A model generated the notes under the pieces. It saw only the letters and a list, made by a program, of their open reading frames with translations, was not told the DNA's origin and searched no databases. The position numbers were made by a program, and so were the translations under genes. 64,000 nucleotides of DNA from Polaribacter dokdonensis. Its GTDB lineage: Bacteria; Bacteroidota; Bacteroidia; Flavobacteriales; Flavobacteriaceae. Position 1 is the first letter of the stretch; every line of letters begins with the position of its first letter. This document shows positions 52,693 through 62,936 of this stretch, piece by piece. The stretch covers positions 2,935,501-2,999,500 of the forward strand of contig NZ_CP101505.1 in the NCBI RefSeq assembly GCF_024362345.1, written 5' to 3'.

Positions 52693-53325
52693 ATGAAAAA
52701 TATAGTAACTACAGTTTTTGCATTTGTTTTAGCTTTAAATTTAATTTCATGTAAATCAGAAAATAAGTCTGTTACAAAAGAAGCTACAATTGAAATAGAT
52801 TCTAAAAAAAGTACACCAGCATTTAATGTTGCAAATGCTAACACAGATATAAAATTTACGGCTTACAAAACAACAGATAAAATTGGTGTTGATGGCGCTT
52901 TTAGAAAGATTGATATCACTGGTGGTGGAGAAGGGAAAACATTAAAAGAAGCTATCAATGATACAGAATTTTCTATACCTGTAAGTAGTTTAGCTACAAA
53001 GGATTCAAGTAGAGATTATAAAATCAAAAAATTCTTTTTTGGTATTATGGGTAATACTAAAATTCTTTCAGGAAAATTACAATTAGTAGATGATGCTAAT
53101 GGTATAGCTAATATCACTATGAATGGAGAAACGAAACCAGTTCCTTTTGTGTATACGATTCAAAGAAATATGTTTAATATGAAAGCTACAATAGACATCA
53201 ATAATTGGAATGCTAGTAAAGCTTTAGCTTCTTTAAATAAAGTTTGTGAAGATTTACATAAAGGTGCAGATGGGGTTACTAAAACTTGGAGTGAAGTTGA
53301 TTTAAATATTAAATCTACTTTTTAA
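52693..53325 (+). CDS. YceI-family lipoprotein
   Basis: The 210-residue protein has a lipoprotein signal ending NLISC (Cys20). A YceI-like beta-barrel domain (about 40-205) follows, with AFNVANANTDIKFTAYKTTDKIGVDGAF and a closing WSEVDLNI. YceI barrels bind isoprenoid or fatty-acid-like lipids. It begins 3 nt after the ACBP stop and ends in an 11-nt overlap with the convergent epimerase gene. Confidence 0.85.
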   Translation: MKNIVTTVFAFVLALNLISCKSENKSVTKEATIEIDSKKSTPAFNVANANTDIKFTAYKTTDKIGVDGAFRKIDITGGGEGKTLKEAINDTEFSIPVSSLATKDSSRDYKIKKFFFGIMGNTKILSGKLQLVDDANGIANITMNGETKPVPFVYTIQRNMFNMKATIDINNWNASKALASLNKVCEDLHKGADGVTKTWSEVDLNIKSTF

Positions 53326-54199
53326 ATAAGTTAATTAGACCATCAGATAAAATTGGATATCGAAAAGTAAAATTTTGCTTTTCGATTTTTTTTGATGAAA
53401 TTCTACTTCCTTCTAATAAAATTTTAGCCATATCTCCAAAAACTAATTTTAGCATAAAACTTGGTACATTAATACCAACATAAGGTCTAGAGATACTTTT
53501 TGCTAATTCTTTTGAGAAATCTGTGCTAGTTTTGTGTTCAGGAGCTACAGCATTGTAAATTCCTTCTAAATTTTCTTCTATTTGATGCAAGTACATTTCA
53601 CATAAATCATCTATATGTATCCAAGGCATATACTGTTTTCCTGAACCTAATGCAGCAATTACAGGCGTTTTCATTTTTTCTAAAGCACCACCTGTTTTAG
53701 ATAATACAATACCTGTTCTTAGTATGGATACAGGAATATTTAAACTTTTAAATTGAAGAGCAGCTGCTTCCCATTTTTCGCATACTTCCCCTAAAAAATC
53801 CTTGCCAGCAGCATCAGTTTCTTCAAATATTTTTGATGTTGTAATTGCTCCATAATAACCACTTCCTGAAGCTGATATAAATCCTTTTAAAGGGATATTC
53901 AATTCTTTTGCTTTACTAAATAACAAATTTGCAGATTTCACTCTACTATCAATAATTACTTTTTTTCTCTGGTCAGACCATCTCTCATCAGCAATACCTG
54001 CTCCTGCTAAATGAATTATATAATCTACATTCTTAAATGCTTCTGTATCAATGGATTTTTTAGAAAGATCCCACTTGTATTCATTAGAACCATCAGGAGT
54101 TCTGGTAAGAATATTTACCTCATGTTTTTTGTTTATAAGTAATTCTGTTAATCTAGAACCTACTAAACCAGTACCACCAGTAATTAAAATTTTTGCCAT
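53315..54199 (-). CDS. TIGR01777-family epimerase-like oxidoreductase
   Basis: The 294-residue extended-SDR protein (YfcH-like) has the nucleotide motif ITGGTGLVGSRLTELL, HLAGAGIADERW near residue 70, SASGSGYYG with the catalytic Ser/Tyr region and FLGEVCEKWEAAA. DUF1731 follows at the C-terminus (about 245-290). Substrate is unknown in the family. It overlaps the yceI 3' end by 11 nt. Confidence 0.9.
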   Translation of the reverse strand: MAKILITGGTGLVGSRLTELLINKKHEVNILTRTPDGSNEYKWDLSKKSIDTEAFKNVDYIIHLAGAGIADERWSDQRKKVIIDSRVKSANLLFSKAKELNIPLKGFISASGSGYYGAITTSKIFEETDAAGKDFLGEVCEKWEAAALQFKSLNIPVSILRTGIVLSKTGGALEKMKTPVIAALGSGKQYMPWIHIDDLCEMYLHQIEENLEGIYNAVAPEHKTSTDFSKELAKSISRPYVGINVPSFMLKLVFGDMAKILLEGSRISSKKIEKQNFTFRYPILSDGLINLFKK

Positions 54200-54210
54200 A
54201 TGTAAAGATA

Positions 54211-54241
54211 AAAAAAACCGTAATCGAAAAGATTACGGTTT
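54211..54241 (-). terminator. terminator of the zinc metalloprotease gene
   Basis: The 11-bp stem AAACCGTAATC/GATTACGGTTT has a 5-nt loop; the minus strand ends in a T run. It lies between the protease stop and the start of the epimerase gene. Confidence 0.85.
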
Positions 54242-54262
54242 CTAATAAATAATTCTTAAAAA

Positions 54263-56887
54263 TTATTTTATTTCTTTCATTGCATTTGTAATCAATGTTT
54301 TTAGATGATTTTTATGTGCTCTTGTAGCAACATCACCTTTACCATTACTAACCCAACCTTTAATAGTATTTAGGTTGTAAATAGCCATAGATTTTGAAGC
54401 TACAGAAAAACGAGAACTTGCTCTACCTGTTAACATACCAATCAAACGCTTTGTATATACAGCTTGTAAGTTTTGACGGAAAGAATTTACACTTCCATAA
54501 ATATCTGGTTTAAACATCATGTTGTTTAAATCTGTCATAAATGCAGATAGCTTATATTCATTTCCATATAATTCAGAATTAGATAATCTTTGTAGCGTAT
54601 TTGGGTGCATTATATGTGCTAAAACACTTGTTTGATATCCTAATACTTGTTCATGAATTTTAGGGTCTTCTGGTCCTCCAAAGAAATTGTAGCCTCTTCT
54701 TTGTCTTGCTAAATAATTATATACTTCATTTGGAGTACTAAATGCATCTGGAGCAAAAATGTATTTATCTAAAGCATCCATAGCTCTTTTTTGATCTTCT
54801 TTAGAAACAGGTGTATAAGGTTGTGAGCCTCCTTCTTGACCATAAGTAGATCTATCTACATAGACACCACCAATAAATCGAGATACAACTCCACCAGCAA
54901 TTCTTGTTTGGTTGTGTAATGTATAATAGGCTCTTCTTAAGTTTTCATAAGTTTCACCTTCTTTGGTAAACTGACTTTTTAGATTTTTCATCATATCATT
55001 TACCAATTCAAATCTATTGATAGAATAGGTTATTTGATCATTAGATAAATCTCCAATCATTACTCTTGGATCTATTGCTTTTCCTGGAGAACGCATGTCA
55101 TCTGCATCATTACCAAAAATTAATTCTGGTTCAGTAGATCTTTCTAATAAAGCATCTCTTTCAGAAGCACTTTTAAAAGGAGTGTATCCAAACTGTATTG
55201 CCCAAATATCATAAGGACCTACTGCCATGTCATAATATTGGCCTTGTTTACTTCTATCATTAGTGATATTAATTCCTGCATAATCCATAACAGAACCTGT
55301 AAGTGCTTTTCCTTTAATAAAATCAGCATCTGCTAATTGAGCAGGTGTATAAACCTGACTTGCTTTCATATTATGATTTAAACCTAATGTATGCCCAACT
55401 TCGTGCATAATTAAAGATTTCATACCTTCTTTCTTAATGCCTTCCATATCTAATGCAGATGCACCTGATGCTTGTAGCACAGCAGTTCCTAATTGTAAAT
55501 TTTCGTGCATTACATGGCCTGCTGAACAAAATAACAAGTTGTTATTAGCTAAGAACTTTTTAGCTCTTAATTCTGCAGAAGTTTCTAAATGCATGTTTGC
55601 TGCTGCATCATTATATAATTTGTCTGCAAATACTCTGTTTGTAAAGTGTACATATTCTAACATAATATCTGCCCCTAAGATTTCTCCTGTTCTTGGGTTA
55701 ACAAAACTTGGTCCATAACCACCAAAAGGTGGGTTAGGAGAAGAGGTCCATCGTAAAACGTTATATCTTACATCTCCTGCATCCCAAGTAGCATCATCTG
55801 GTTGCATTTTTACAACCATTGCATTATTAAATCCAGCTTTTTCAAAAGCTTCATTCCAAGCTAGAACTCCTTCTTTAATAGTTTCTCTCCATTCTACAGG
55901 TGTAGATTTTTCCATCCACCATGTAATTGGTGTAACTGGATCGGAAATTGCTGCTTCTGGGTTTTTCTTAACCAACCTCCATCTGTGAATCATATCTCTA
56001 TAATTTACAGTTTCAGTAGTTGTCATATCATTAGTTTCAGTAAGAAAGTAACCAACCCTTGCATCATCCATTCTTGGTTCATAACCATCTTCTGGCATAT
56101 TCATGAACGTATGAAATACTTTAATAGATACACTTCTACCATCTGTTACAGCAGCAGAACCACCATTAATTACATTTGGATTACTATAAACATACTCAGT
56201 TTTAACATTTGTGTTTTCTGGATAGTTTTTAATTTCATTTATTTTAGATTTCGATTTATCAAATCGTCCTAAGCTAAAAGCAAAAGGAGACTGACCAGGA
56301 AATCTAGGTTGTTTAATTCTTGTAAAAGTTTCTGATAAAAACAGACCATTTGCATCAATTAAATACTCACCTTTTTCATCATCTGAGGCTAATAGTTTTC
56401 CACTTGCTATTACAGCATCGCTAATATTTGCTTCTGATGATTTAGATAACGCGTTATTTTCGTCAAAATAGAAAGAAGTGTTTGGTGCCATAAATTCTAA
56501 ACGATTAAAATATTTCGTTACATGAAATACACTAGAACCATTGTAAGAACCTCTGTAAGCATTTGCTTCAGTTACTCCGTTTGCAATTTGTGAGAAGTAA
56601 ATAAAGTCTTTGTTTAGTTGATCTTTCTTTACCAATAATTTTACAGAACCAGTAACTGTATCTTGATAAATGGTAAATAATCCCTCTATTTTTTTACTAC
56701 TTTTTGTAAGTGATTTTATAGTTTTACCTTTCTTTTTTGGTGGAGTTTTTTTGGCAGGAGCCTCTTTTTTAACTTCCTTTTTTTTCTTTTTCCAAAACTG
56801 CGCATTTGTATTTTGAACTCCAAGAATTCCAAACACCATTAAAAATGAACACAGAATTCTAAAATTGTGTAAGTGGTTTACTTTCAT
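54263..56887 (-). CDS. secreted zinc-dependent metalloprotease (DUF5117/DUF5118)
   Basis: The 874-residue protein has a signal peptide (about 1-29) followed by a lysine-rich stretch (about 33-68). The metzincin-like zinc site MHEVGHTLGLNHN lies near residues 490-502. Conserved surroundings include AWNEAFEKAGF and VMDYAGINIT (Met-turn-like). DUF5118 and DUF5117 precede the catalytic part and a helical domain follows. It is exported, probably to the periplasm or outer membrane; substrates are unknown. It is monocistronic. Confidence 0.92.
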   Translation of the reverse strand: MKVNHLHNFRILCSFLMVFGILGVQNTNAQFWKKKKKEVKKEAPAKKTPPKKKGKTIKSLTKSSKKIEGLFTIYQDTVTGSVKLLVKKDQLNKDFIYFSQIANGVTEANAYRGSYNGSSVFHVTKYFNRLEFMAPNTSFYFDENNALSKSSEANISDAVIASGKLLASDDEKGEYLIDANGLFLSETFTRIKQPRFPGQSPFAFSLGRFDKSKSKINEIKNYPENTNVKTEYVYSNPNVINGGSAAVTDGRSVSIKVFHTFMNMPEDGYEPRMDDARVGYFLTETNDMTTTETVNYRDMIHRWRLVKKNPEAAISDPVTPITWWMEKSTPVEWRETIKEGVLAWNEAFEKAGFNNAMVVKMQPDDATWDAGDVRYNVLRWTSSPNPPFGGYGPSFVNPRTGEILGADIMLEYVHFTNRVFADKLYNDAAANMHLETSAELRAKKFLANNNLLFCSAGHVMHENLQLGTAVLQASGASALDMEGIKKEGMKSLIMHEVGHTLGLNHNMKASQVYTPAQLADADFIKGKALTGSVMDYAGINITNDRSKQGQYYDMAVGPYDIWAIQFGYTPFKSASERDALLERSTEPELIFGNDADDMRSPGKAIDPRVMIGDLSNDQITYSINRFELVNDMMKNLKSQFTKEGETYENLRRAYYTLHNQTRIAGGVVSRFIGGVYVDRSTYGQEGGSQPYTPVSKEDQKRAMDALDKYIFAPDAFSTPNEVYNYLARQRRGYNFFGGPEDPKIHEQVLGYQTSVLAHIMHPNTLQRLSNSELYGNEYKLSAFMTDLNNMMFKPDIYGSVNSFRQNLQAVYTKRLIGMLTGRASSRFSVASKSMAIYNLNTIKGWVSNGKGDVATRAHKNHLKTLITNAMKEIK

Positions 56888-57096
56888 TGCTTTGTTGATT
56901 TTAATTTAATTGTTTGTCAAGTTAGTTTAGAAATAAAAAATAAATGTTAATAATATACTAAAATTAACACTTGTAAAGATTTCACTTATTACAAATTAGA
57001 TAGTAATAACAAGGTATCAATTAAACTAATTGACACATATGCTAAAGCAATGTTAATCTTTTTTATCACCTTAATTAATAGCGTATTTTTATAGGG

Positions 57097-58221
57097 ATGA
57101 AAGAAAATACTAAAAGAAAAGGTTTTGTTTTTAAAACTTATGAAGCAGATAAGCAATCTCCTTTCGAAAAACTTTTTGAAATCTTTAAAGAGCTAATAAC
57201 TCATACTTCAGGTGACTTTGATGAAGCCATAGATTGGTTGCGTTCTTTAGATAAAGAATACAATCTTACAGATGAAAATTACACCATTGATGATTTTATT
57301 GAAGATTTAAAGAAGAAGGGTTACATAAAAGAAGAAATTAAAGGAGATGGAACTGGAGGAACAAAAATTACTTCTAAAACTGAAAGAGCAATTCGTCAGC
57401 AGGCGCTAAATCATATTTTTGGTAAAATAAAAAGAAGTGGTTCTGGTAATCATAAAAGTAAATCTCCAGGAATAGGTGATGAACATACAGGAGATTTTAG
57501 AGCGTATCAATTTGGAGATAATTTAGATAAAGTTTCTATGACAGAAAGCATAAGAAACGCTCAAATAAATAATGGAATAGGAGACTTTACTTTATCTGAA
57601 AATGATTTGGTTGTTGAAGAAACCATGCATAAAAGTCAAATGAGTACTGTGTTAATGATAGATATTAGCCATTCTATGATTTTGTATGGTGAAGATAGAA
57701 TTACACCAGCCAAAAAAGTGGCAATGGCTTTGGCTGAATTAATTACCACTCGCTATCCAAAAGATACTTTAGATATTTTGGTTTTTGGTAATGATGCTTG
57801 GACCATCAAAATAAAAGATTTACCTTATTTACAAGTAGGGCCTTATCATACAAACACAGTTGCTGGTTTACAATTAGCAATGGATTTATTAAGAAGAAAG
57901 AAAAATACCAATAAACAGATATTTATGATTACTGATGGTAAACCAAGTTGTTTACGTTTACCTGATGGTCAATATTATAAAAATAGTAATGGCCTAGATA
58001 AATACATTGTAAATAAATGTTATGCAATGGCTCAACAAGCTAGAAAATTACATATACCTATTACTACTTTTATGATTGCACAAGACCCTTATTTAATGCA
58101 ATTTGTAAAAGCATTTACACAGGCAAATCAAGGAAAAGCATTTTACACAGGACTTAAAGGTCTTGGAGAAATGATTTTTGAAGATTATGAAACAAACAGA
58201 AAAAAAAGAATTAGAGGATAG
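57097..58221 (+). CDS. VWA-domain protein partnered with MoxR-like ATPase
   Basis: The 374-residue cytoplasmic protein has a helical N-terminal part (about 1-170) and a von Willebrand A domain (about 175-365) with an intact MIDAS site DISHS, a threonine in ITTRY and D in ITDGKP. Together with the ATPase that starts on the very next base it resembles MoxR/VWA or Mg-chelatase I/D pairs, which remodel or insert metal into client proteins. The client is unknown. A weak -7 box (TATTTTTA) lies 5 nt before the ATG. Confidence 0.87.
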   Translation: MKENTKRKGFVFKTYEADKQSPFEKLFEIFKELITHTSGDFDEAIDWLRSLDKEYNLTDENYTIDDFIEDLKKKGYIKEEIKGDGTGGTKITSKTERAIRQQALNHIFGKIKRSGSGNHKSKSPGIGDEHTGDFRAYQFGDNLDKVSMTESIRNAQINNGIGDFTLSENDLVVEETMHKSQMSTVLMIDISHSMILYGEDRITPAKKVAMALAELITTRYPKDTLDILVFGNDAWTIKIKDLPYLQVGPYHTNTVAGLQLAMDLLRRKKNTNKQIFMITDGKPSCLRLPDGQYYKNSNGLDKYIVNKCYAMAQQARKLHIPITTFMIAQDPYLMQFVKAFTQANQGKAFYTGLKGLGEMIFEDYETNRKKRIRG

Positions 58222-59688
58222 ATGAATTTAGAAAATATTAAAACATTAGGAGAGTTAAGAAAAACAGGTTACGAATCTAAATCTATTAAAGATGAATTAA
58301 GAGAGAACTTGATTAGTAAAATGATGAGTAATGAAACTGTTTTTAAAGGAGTTCATGGTTATGAAAATACGGTTATACCAGAATTAGAAAGAGCAATTTT
58401 AAGCAAACACAACATTAATTTACTAGGTTTAAGAGGGCAAGCAAAAACTCGTTTAGCAAGGTTGATGGTAAATTTATTAGATGAATACATACCAGTTGTG
58501 GAAGGTTCTGAAATTAACGATGATCCTTTAAACCCAATTTCTAGATTTGCTATTGAATTGATTAATGAGAAAGGAGATGATACACCTATCTTTTGGTTAC
58601 ATAGAAATGATCGATTTGCAGAAAAATTGGCAACTCCAGATGTTACTGTAGCAGACATTATAGGTGATGTAGATCCTATAAAAGCAGCCAATTTAAAATT
58701 AAGTTATGCAGATGATAGAGTTATTCATTATGGAATGATTCCTAGAGCAAACAGATGTATTTTTGTAATTAATGAATTACCAGATTTACAAGCCAGAATT
58801 CAAGTGGCTTTGTTTAATATTTTACAAGAGGGTGATATTCAAATTAGAGGTTTTAAATTAAGATTACCTTTAGATATGCAGTTTGTGTTTACAGCAAATC
58901 CTGAAGATTACACTAATAGAGGTAGTATTGTTACGCCTTTAAAAGATAGAATTGGTTCACAGATTTTAACTCATTATCCAGAAGATATTGAAACTGCAAA
59001 AACCATTACACAGCAAGAAGCAAATAAAGTAGCTTCTCAAAAAGAATTTATTCAAGTTCCAGAATTGGCAAAAGACTTGTTAGAACAAATTGTATTCGAA
59101 GCAAGAGATAGCGAATATATTGATGCGAAAAGTGGTGTAAGTGCACGTTTAAGTATTTCTGCTTTCGAGAATTTATTAAGCACTGCAGAAAGAAGAGCCA
59201 TTTTATCTGGAGATTCAGAAACCATGATTCGTTTAAATGATTTTGATGGCATTATACCAGCAATTACAGGTAAAGTAGAATTGGTTTACGAAGGTGAGCA
59301 AGAAGGTGCACAAGTTGTTGCAGAAACTTTAATTAAAAGAGCTATTAAGACGCTTTTTCCTACTTACTTTCCTGAAATTAAAAAGTTAGAAAAGCAGAAT
59401 GAAGAAACGCCTTATGATGATATTATTTCATGGTTTTTTAATGCTGATGAAGATTTTGAGCTATTAGATGATTATTCTGAAGAAGCCTACAAAAAGGAGT
59501 TAGATAAAATAAATCCATTAGATGATTTTCTAAACCAACATCAACCTAACATGAATAAGAATGACGCTTATTTTGTAAAAGAGTTTGTGCTTTGGGCTTT
59601 AGTAGAATTTAAAAAGTTGAGTAAATATAGATTTGCAGAGGGTACACAGTTTAAAGATCCTTATGGAAGTTTTATAAATGGATTGTAA
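58222..59688 (+). CDS. MoxR/Mg-chelatase-like AAA+ ATPase
   Basis: The 488-residue AAA+ protein has a modified Walker A, GLRGQAKT (69-76, Ala where the last Gly is usual), and a Walker B ending FVINE (Asn184-Glu185 instead of Asp-Glu). A long insertion lies between them. The sensor region FTANPEDYTNRG is near residue 225. The tail (about 385-488) is acidic and helical. The gene follows the VWA gene with no spacer, so the two act together. The odd Walker motifs may be normal for this family; ATPase activity is likely but not certain. Confidence 0.87.
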   Translation: MNLENIKTLGELRKTGYESKSIKDELRENLISKMMSNETVFKGVHGYENTVIPELERAILSKHNINLLGLRGQAKTRLARLMVNLLDEYIPVVEGSEINDDPLNPISRFAIELINEKGDDTPIFWLHRNDRFAEKLATPDVTVADIIGDVDPIKAANLKLSYADDRVIHYGMIPRANRCIFVINELPDLQARIQVALFNILQEGDIQIRGFKLRLPLDMQFVFTANPEDYTNRGSIVTPLKDRIGSQILTHYPEDIETAKTITQQEANKVASQKEFIQVPELAKDLLEQIVFEARDSEYIDAKSGVSARLSISAFENLLSTAERRAILSGDSETMIRLNDFDGIIPAITGKVELVYEGEQEGAQVVAETLIKRAIKTLFPTYFPEIKKLEKQNEETPYDDIISWFFNADEDFELLDDYSEEAYKKELDKINPLDDFLNQHQPNMNKNDAYFVKEFVLWALVEFKKLSKYRFAEGTQFKDPYGSFINGL

Positions 59689-59689
59689 A

Positions 59690-59729
59690 TTTAAAAGCCC
59701 TTCAAATTTTAATTTGAAGGGCTTTTAAA
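59690..59729. terminator. bidirectional terminator
   Basis: A long inverted repeat of about 18 bp (AAAAGCCCTTCAAATT and complement) with a tiny loop lies between convergent genes. Confidence 0.85.
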
Positions 59730-59732
59730 TTA

Positions 59733-60326
59733 TTACTCTTTGTCTTTATCAAAAACCCACCAGGTTTCTCCGTTTTTAGGATTAAAACTTATTTTTGCTA
59801 CACCTAGTTTGCAATACAGAACATATTTACCCTCAACGTAAATGTCTTTATCATTTAGAGTTGCCTCTATTTTGCCATCAGTATATTTGAATGTAATTCC
59901 GTTTGTAAATTTTAAAACTAAATTTTTTCTACCTTTTTTGTTTTTTGAATTTGTAACTGTTTTTTTAGCTGTAATATTTGTAGACTTATTCTTATTATTC
60001 GAAATTTTACTTTTATGATTGTTATAAGGTTTGGAAAGTACCAACTCTAAATAAGCTCCTTTTTCTAAGTGATAAACGTCTTTTTCAGTTTTATAATTAG
60101 GATACGCATATAATTTAAAACCCTCATTTTCAATTTCCAGTTTATAAGGATTATTGGTGTTTTTCATTTGTATATAACCCTCTTTTGAAACAACTTCAAA
60201 TTTTGTTCCTGGAGGATACATTATGTATTTACTTTCTTTATCATCTACCTTAAATTTTAAGTAAGTACTTTGTGCATTACTAACTATTGATATCAATATG
60301 ATAAGGGTTGTAACTAATGTTTTCAT
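59733..60326 (-). CDS. secreted lysine-rich protein of unknown function
   Basis: The 197-residue protein has a signal peptide (1-18, ending SNAQ). Two beta-rich parts (about 20-95 and 135-195) are joined by a lysine/asparagine-rich linker (about 100-135). I do not recognise a domain. It follows the beta-barrel receptor gene by 19 nt on the same strand and is probably co-transcribed with it. Confidence 0.65.
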   Translation of the reverse strand: MKTLVTTLIILISIVSNAQSTYLKFKVDDKESKYIMYPPGTKFEVVSKEGYIQMKNTNNPYKLEIENEGFKLYAYPNYKTEKDVYHLEKGAYLELVLSKPYNNHKSKISNNKNKSTNITAKKTVTNSKNKKGRKNLVLKFTNGITFKYTDGKIEATLNDKDIYVEGKYVLYCKLGVAKISFNPKNGETWWVFDKDKE

Positions 60327-60345
60327 AATTTATCTTTTTAAGTTA

Positions 60346-62748
60346 TTATTCTATTCTACCTTTTTCGTCTTCTATTCCTGTTTTTCTATTTCTAGCTTTT
60401 TTAACTTCACTTCTTCCGAAATTATAGGTCAAATTAATTTTGAATTGTCTGCTATCACTTCCTCCTGAACCATCTATAAATAAATCTCCAAACTGTGTTG
60501 TTCCACTCCAGGGAGATGTAAATAGCACATCATCTACACCAATTCTCGCATTTAATTTATCTTTTAAAAACTTCTTTTGTAATGCTAAATTTAATGAGCC
60601 AAGACTGTTAGTTCTATAGGTTCCACCCCAAATTGATGGAGAATTGTACCAACCTGAAACTTCAAAACGAATGTCTTTAGGTAGATTAAATGTATTCTGA
60701 GCATACAAGCTTAAAGAGTTTTGAGAAATACCAATAAAATCTGGATTTGTGGCTTCGTAAATACTTCTAGAAGCATTTAAACTTATGTAATAGCTCCACC
60801 AATTTGTAAATTTAGAAGGATAAGAAATGCCTAAATTAATTACTTTTTGATTTGCTACATTTCTAACATTTATAAAGTTTTGATTATTCTGTCCAGCTTC
60901 TGTTATTTGCGCAAAAAAGTCTTTGATAAAACTATAGCTTAAAGAAGTGGTTAATCTATACTTATAAGTATGAGACAATTTTAAATTATTAGTGTATTGA
61001 GGCTGTAAGAATGGGTTTCCTTTTCTAAAAGAAAGTTCATCAATTCTATTTTCAAAAGGATTTAAGTTTTGATAATTTGGTCTTTGAATTCGCGTACTAT
61101 AGTTTAGTGCAAATGAATTAGTTTGATTTGGCTGAAAGGTAATACCTGCACTAGGAAAAAAATCGGTATAATTTCTTTCTACAATATCATTATTGCTAGC
61201 TTGCGTGCTTGTTAATGTGCCTTTAGAGTTGGTGTTTTCTGCACGTAAACCAAATTGAAAATTAAACTTTTTAATCTTTTTGTTAAAGTTAATGTAGGCA
61301 GCTGTTACAATTTCATCATAATCAAATTCATTAGATCTAGAATTATCTAGATTATCATTTCCATTTTCTCTATTAAAAAAATCGAAATCATTAACTGTGT
61401 TTACTTTGGCGATTTTTGCTCCAAAACTCAATTTAGCTTTTAAGAAGTTTTGCTCATAATCTACTTTTGTAGAAAAGAGATTTATGGTGGTTGGTGAAAC
61501 TATATAAAAAGTACTTTGACTTAAAACCTGAGTTTCATCTCCATTAAAATAAGTATTGGGCTGAAGGTTAAAATTCTCTCTACTATACTTTCCAAAATCA
61601 ATATCAAAATTAAATATAGTTCCTTTTTTGTTATCATACTTATAGTTGAGGTTGCTATACAAATTGTATACATTATTATCAGTATCACTTCCTGCAACAA
61701 GCACATTGTTTGGGTTTTGTCGATTTTGAGGCGTTATAGGTGTTCTTGAATCTGAGTCTGAAAAAGAATCGCTAAAATTTGCAGAAAGTATGATACCAAA
61801 TGTTGATTTTTTATTAGGATAAAAGTCGAATCCAAATCGTGTACTAGTGTTGTTGTAATCATATATAGTTTCAGTTTTCGCATCAAAAATGGTGTTATTC
61901 TGAATACGATACAGGTTTAAAAAACTAAATCCAGTACCAGTTCCATTGCTAATGTTACCATATAAACTAGTTTTCTTATTTCTATTATTAAAAGATAATG
62001 CATTGTTAAATCTGGCATAATCACCTTGATTATAACCACTTGTTAAACTACCATTTGTACCAATAGTTTTGTCTCTTTTTAAAATAATATTTACTATACC
62101 AGCATTACCTTCTGCATCGTATTTAGAAGAAGGCTGAGTAATAATTTCTACAGATTCTATGTCTGAAGATTGTAGTGTTTTTAAAAAGTTGACTAAATCT
62201 TCTCCTCTTAAAACTGAAGGTTTACCATCAATATAAAAAAGCACACCGTTTTTACCTTCTACAATTACATTATCATTATTATCAATTACAATTCCAGGTG
62301 CTTTTCTAAGCAAATCAAAACCAGTATCTCCTGCAGCATTTATAGTATTTTGTACGTTAAAAACAGTTTTATCTGCCAATACTTGAATCATTGGTTTTTC
62401 TGTTTTAATTACAATTTCATCTAACTCTTCAGAGGCAATGGTTAACTGAATGGTTTTAAAATTTTTATCACTAATTAATTGGAAGTTTTTGGTTTTGTGT
62501 TCTTTAAAACCTAAGCTATTAAGTAATAGATAGTAAGATCCTTCTTCAATTGAATTAATAGTGAAAATTCCCTTAGAATTAGAAACAGAAGCTTTTACAA
62601 ATTTTGCTTCGTCAGTTGTATATAAAGAAATAGCAACTGCATTTAATGTTTTATTTTGTTCATCTGTTATTTTACCAGAAATTCTATATTGAGCAAAACA
62701 TTGGATAGAAATAAAAGAAGCTAATAAAAAAGTTAAAATGTGTTTCAT
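60346..62748 (-). CDS. outer-membrane beta-barrel receptor (TonB-dependent type)
   Basis: The protein of about 800 residues has a signal peptide (about 1-20, CFAQ), a carboxypeptidase-like domain (about 22-105), a plug (about 115-225; VEGKNGVLFYIDGKPSV, YDAEGNAGIVNIILKRD) and a beta-barrel of the OMP_b-brl_3 kind. ATG 62748 (MKHILTF) gives a proper signal peptide; ATG 62778 adds ten residues before it. It diverges from a LytS-type kinase gene, a common regulatory pairing. Ligand unknown. Confidence 0.9.
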   Translation of the reverse strand: MKHILTFLLASFISIQCFAQYRISGKITDEQNKTLNAVAISLYTTDEAKFVKASVSNSKGIFTINSIEEGSYYLLLNSLGFKEHKTKNFQLISDKNFKTIQLTIASEELDEIVIKTEKPMIQVLADKTVFNVQNTINAAGDTGFDLLRKAPGIVIDNNDNVIVEGKNGVLFYIDGKPSVLRGEDLVNFLKTLQSSDIESVEIITQPSSKYDAEGNAGIVNIILKRDKTIGTNGSLTSGYNQGDYARFNNALSFNNRNKKTSLYGNISNGTGTGFSFLNLYRIQNNTIFDAKTETIYDYNNTSTRFGFDFYPNKKSTFGIILSANFSDSFSDSDSRTPITPQNRQNPNNVLVAGSDTDNNVYNLYSNLNYKYDNKKGTIFNFDIDFGKYSRENFNLQPNTYFNGDETQVLSQSTFYIVSPTTINLFSTKVDYEQNFLKAKLSFGAKIAKVNTVNDFDFFNRENGNDNLDNSRSNEFDYDEIVTAAYINFNKKIKKFNFQFGLRAENTNSKGTLTSTQASNNDIVERNYTDFFPSAGITFQPNQTNSFALNYSTRIQRPNYQNLNPFENRIDELSFRKGNPFLQPQYTNNLKLSHTYKYRLTTSLSYSFIKDFFAQITEAGQNNQNFINVRNVANQKVINLGISYPSKFTNWWSYYISLNASRSIYEATNPDFIGISQNSLSLYAQNTFNLPKDIRFEVSGWYNSPSIWGGTYRTNSLGSLNLALQKKFLKDKLNARIGVDDVLFTSPWSGTTQFGDLFIDGSGGSDSRQFKINLTYNFGRSEVKKARNRKTGIEDEKGRIE

Positions 62749-62911
62749 AATCTGTTTTTTTACTGATTGATGATACAAAGATGTTGGTAAAAGAGCTTTT
62801 AAAAAATAGAAAGTCGACCAATAGGCTAATAGAAAGTTAAACAGTCAAGGACCATTCAACCCAAAATAAGACCATTCATAGAATATTTTTTTGTATGACC
62901 TTATTAACTGC

Positions 62912-62919
62912 TACTTTTG
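62912..62919 (+). promoter_or_regulatory. -7 box of sensor kinase operon
   Basis: TACTTTTG matches TAnnTTTG and lies 17 nt before ATG 62937, which supports that start over ATG 62895. Confidence 0.5.
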
Positions 62920-62936
62920 ATTTAAAGTCACAAATT

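Noticed and set aside
54203..54210. -7 box (TATCTTTA) 3 nt before the TIGR01777 gene
   Set aside because: The conserved final G is missing and the spacing is shorter than in the other leaderless candidates.
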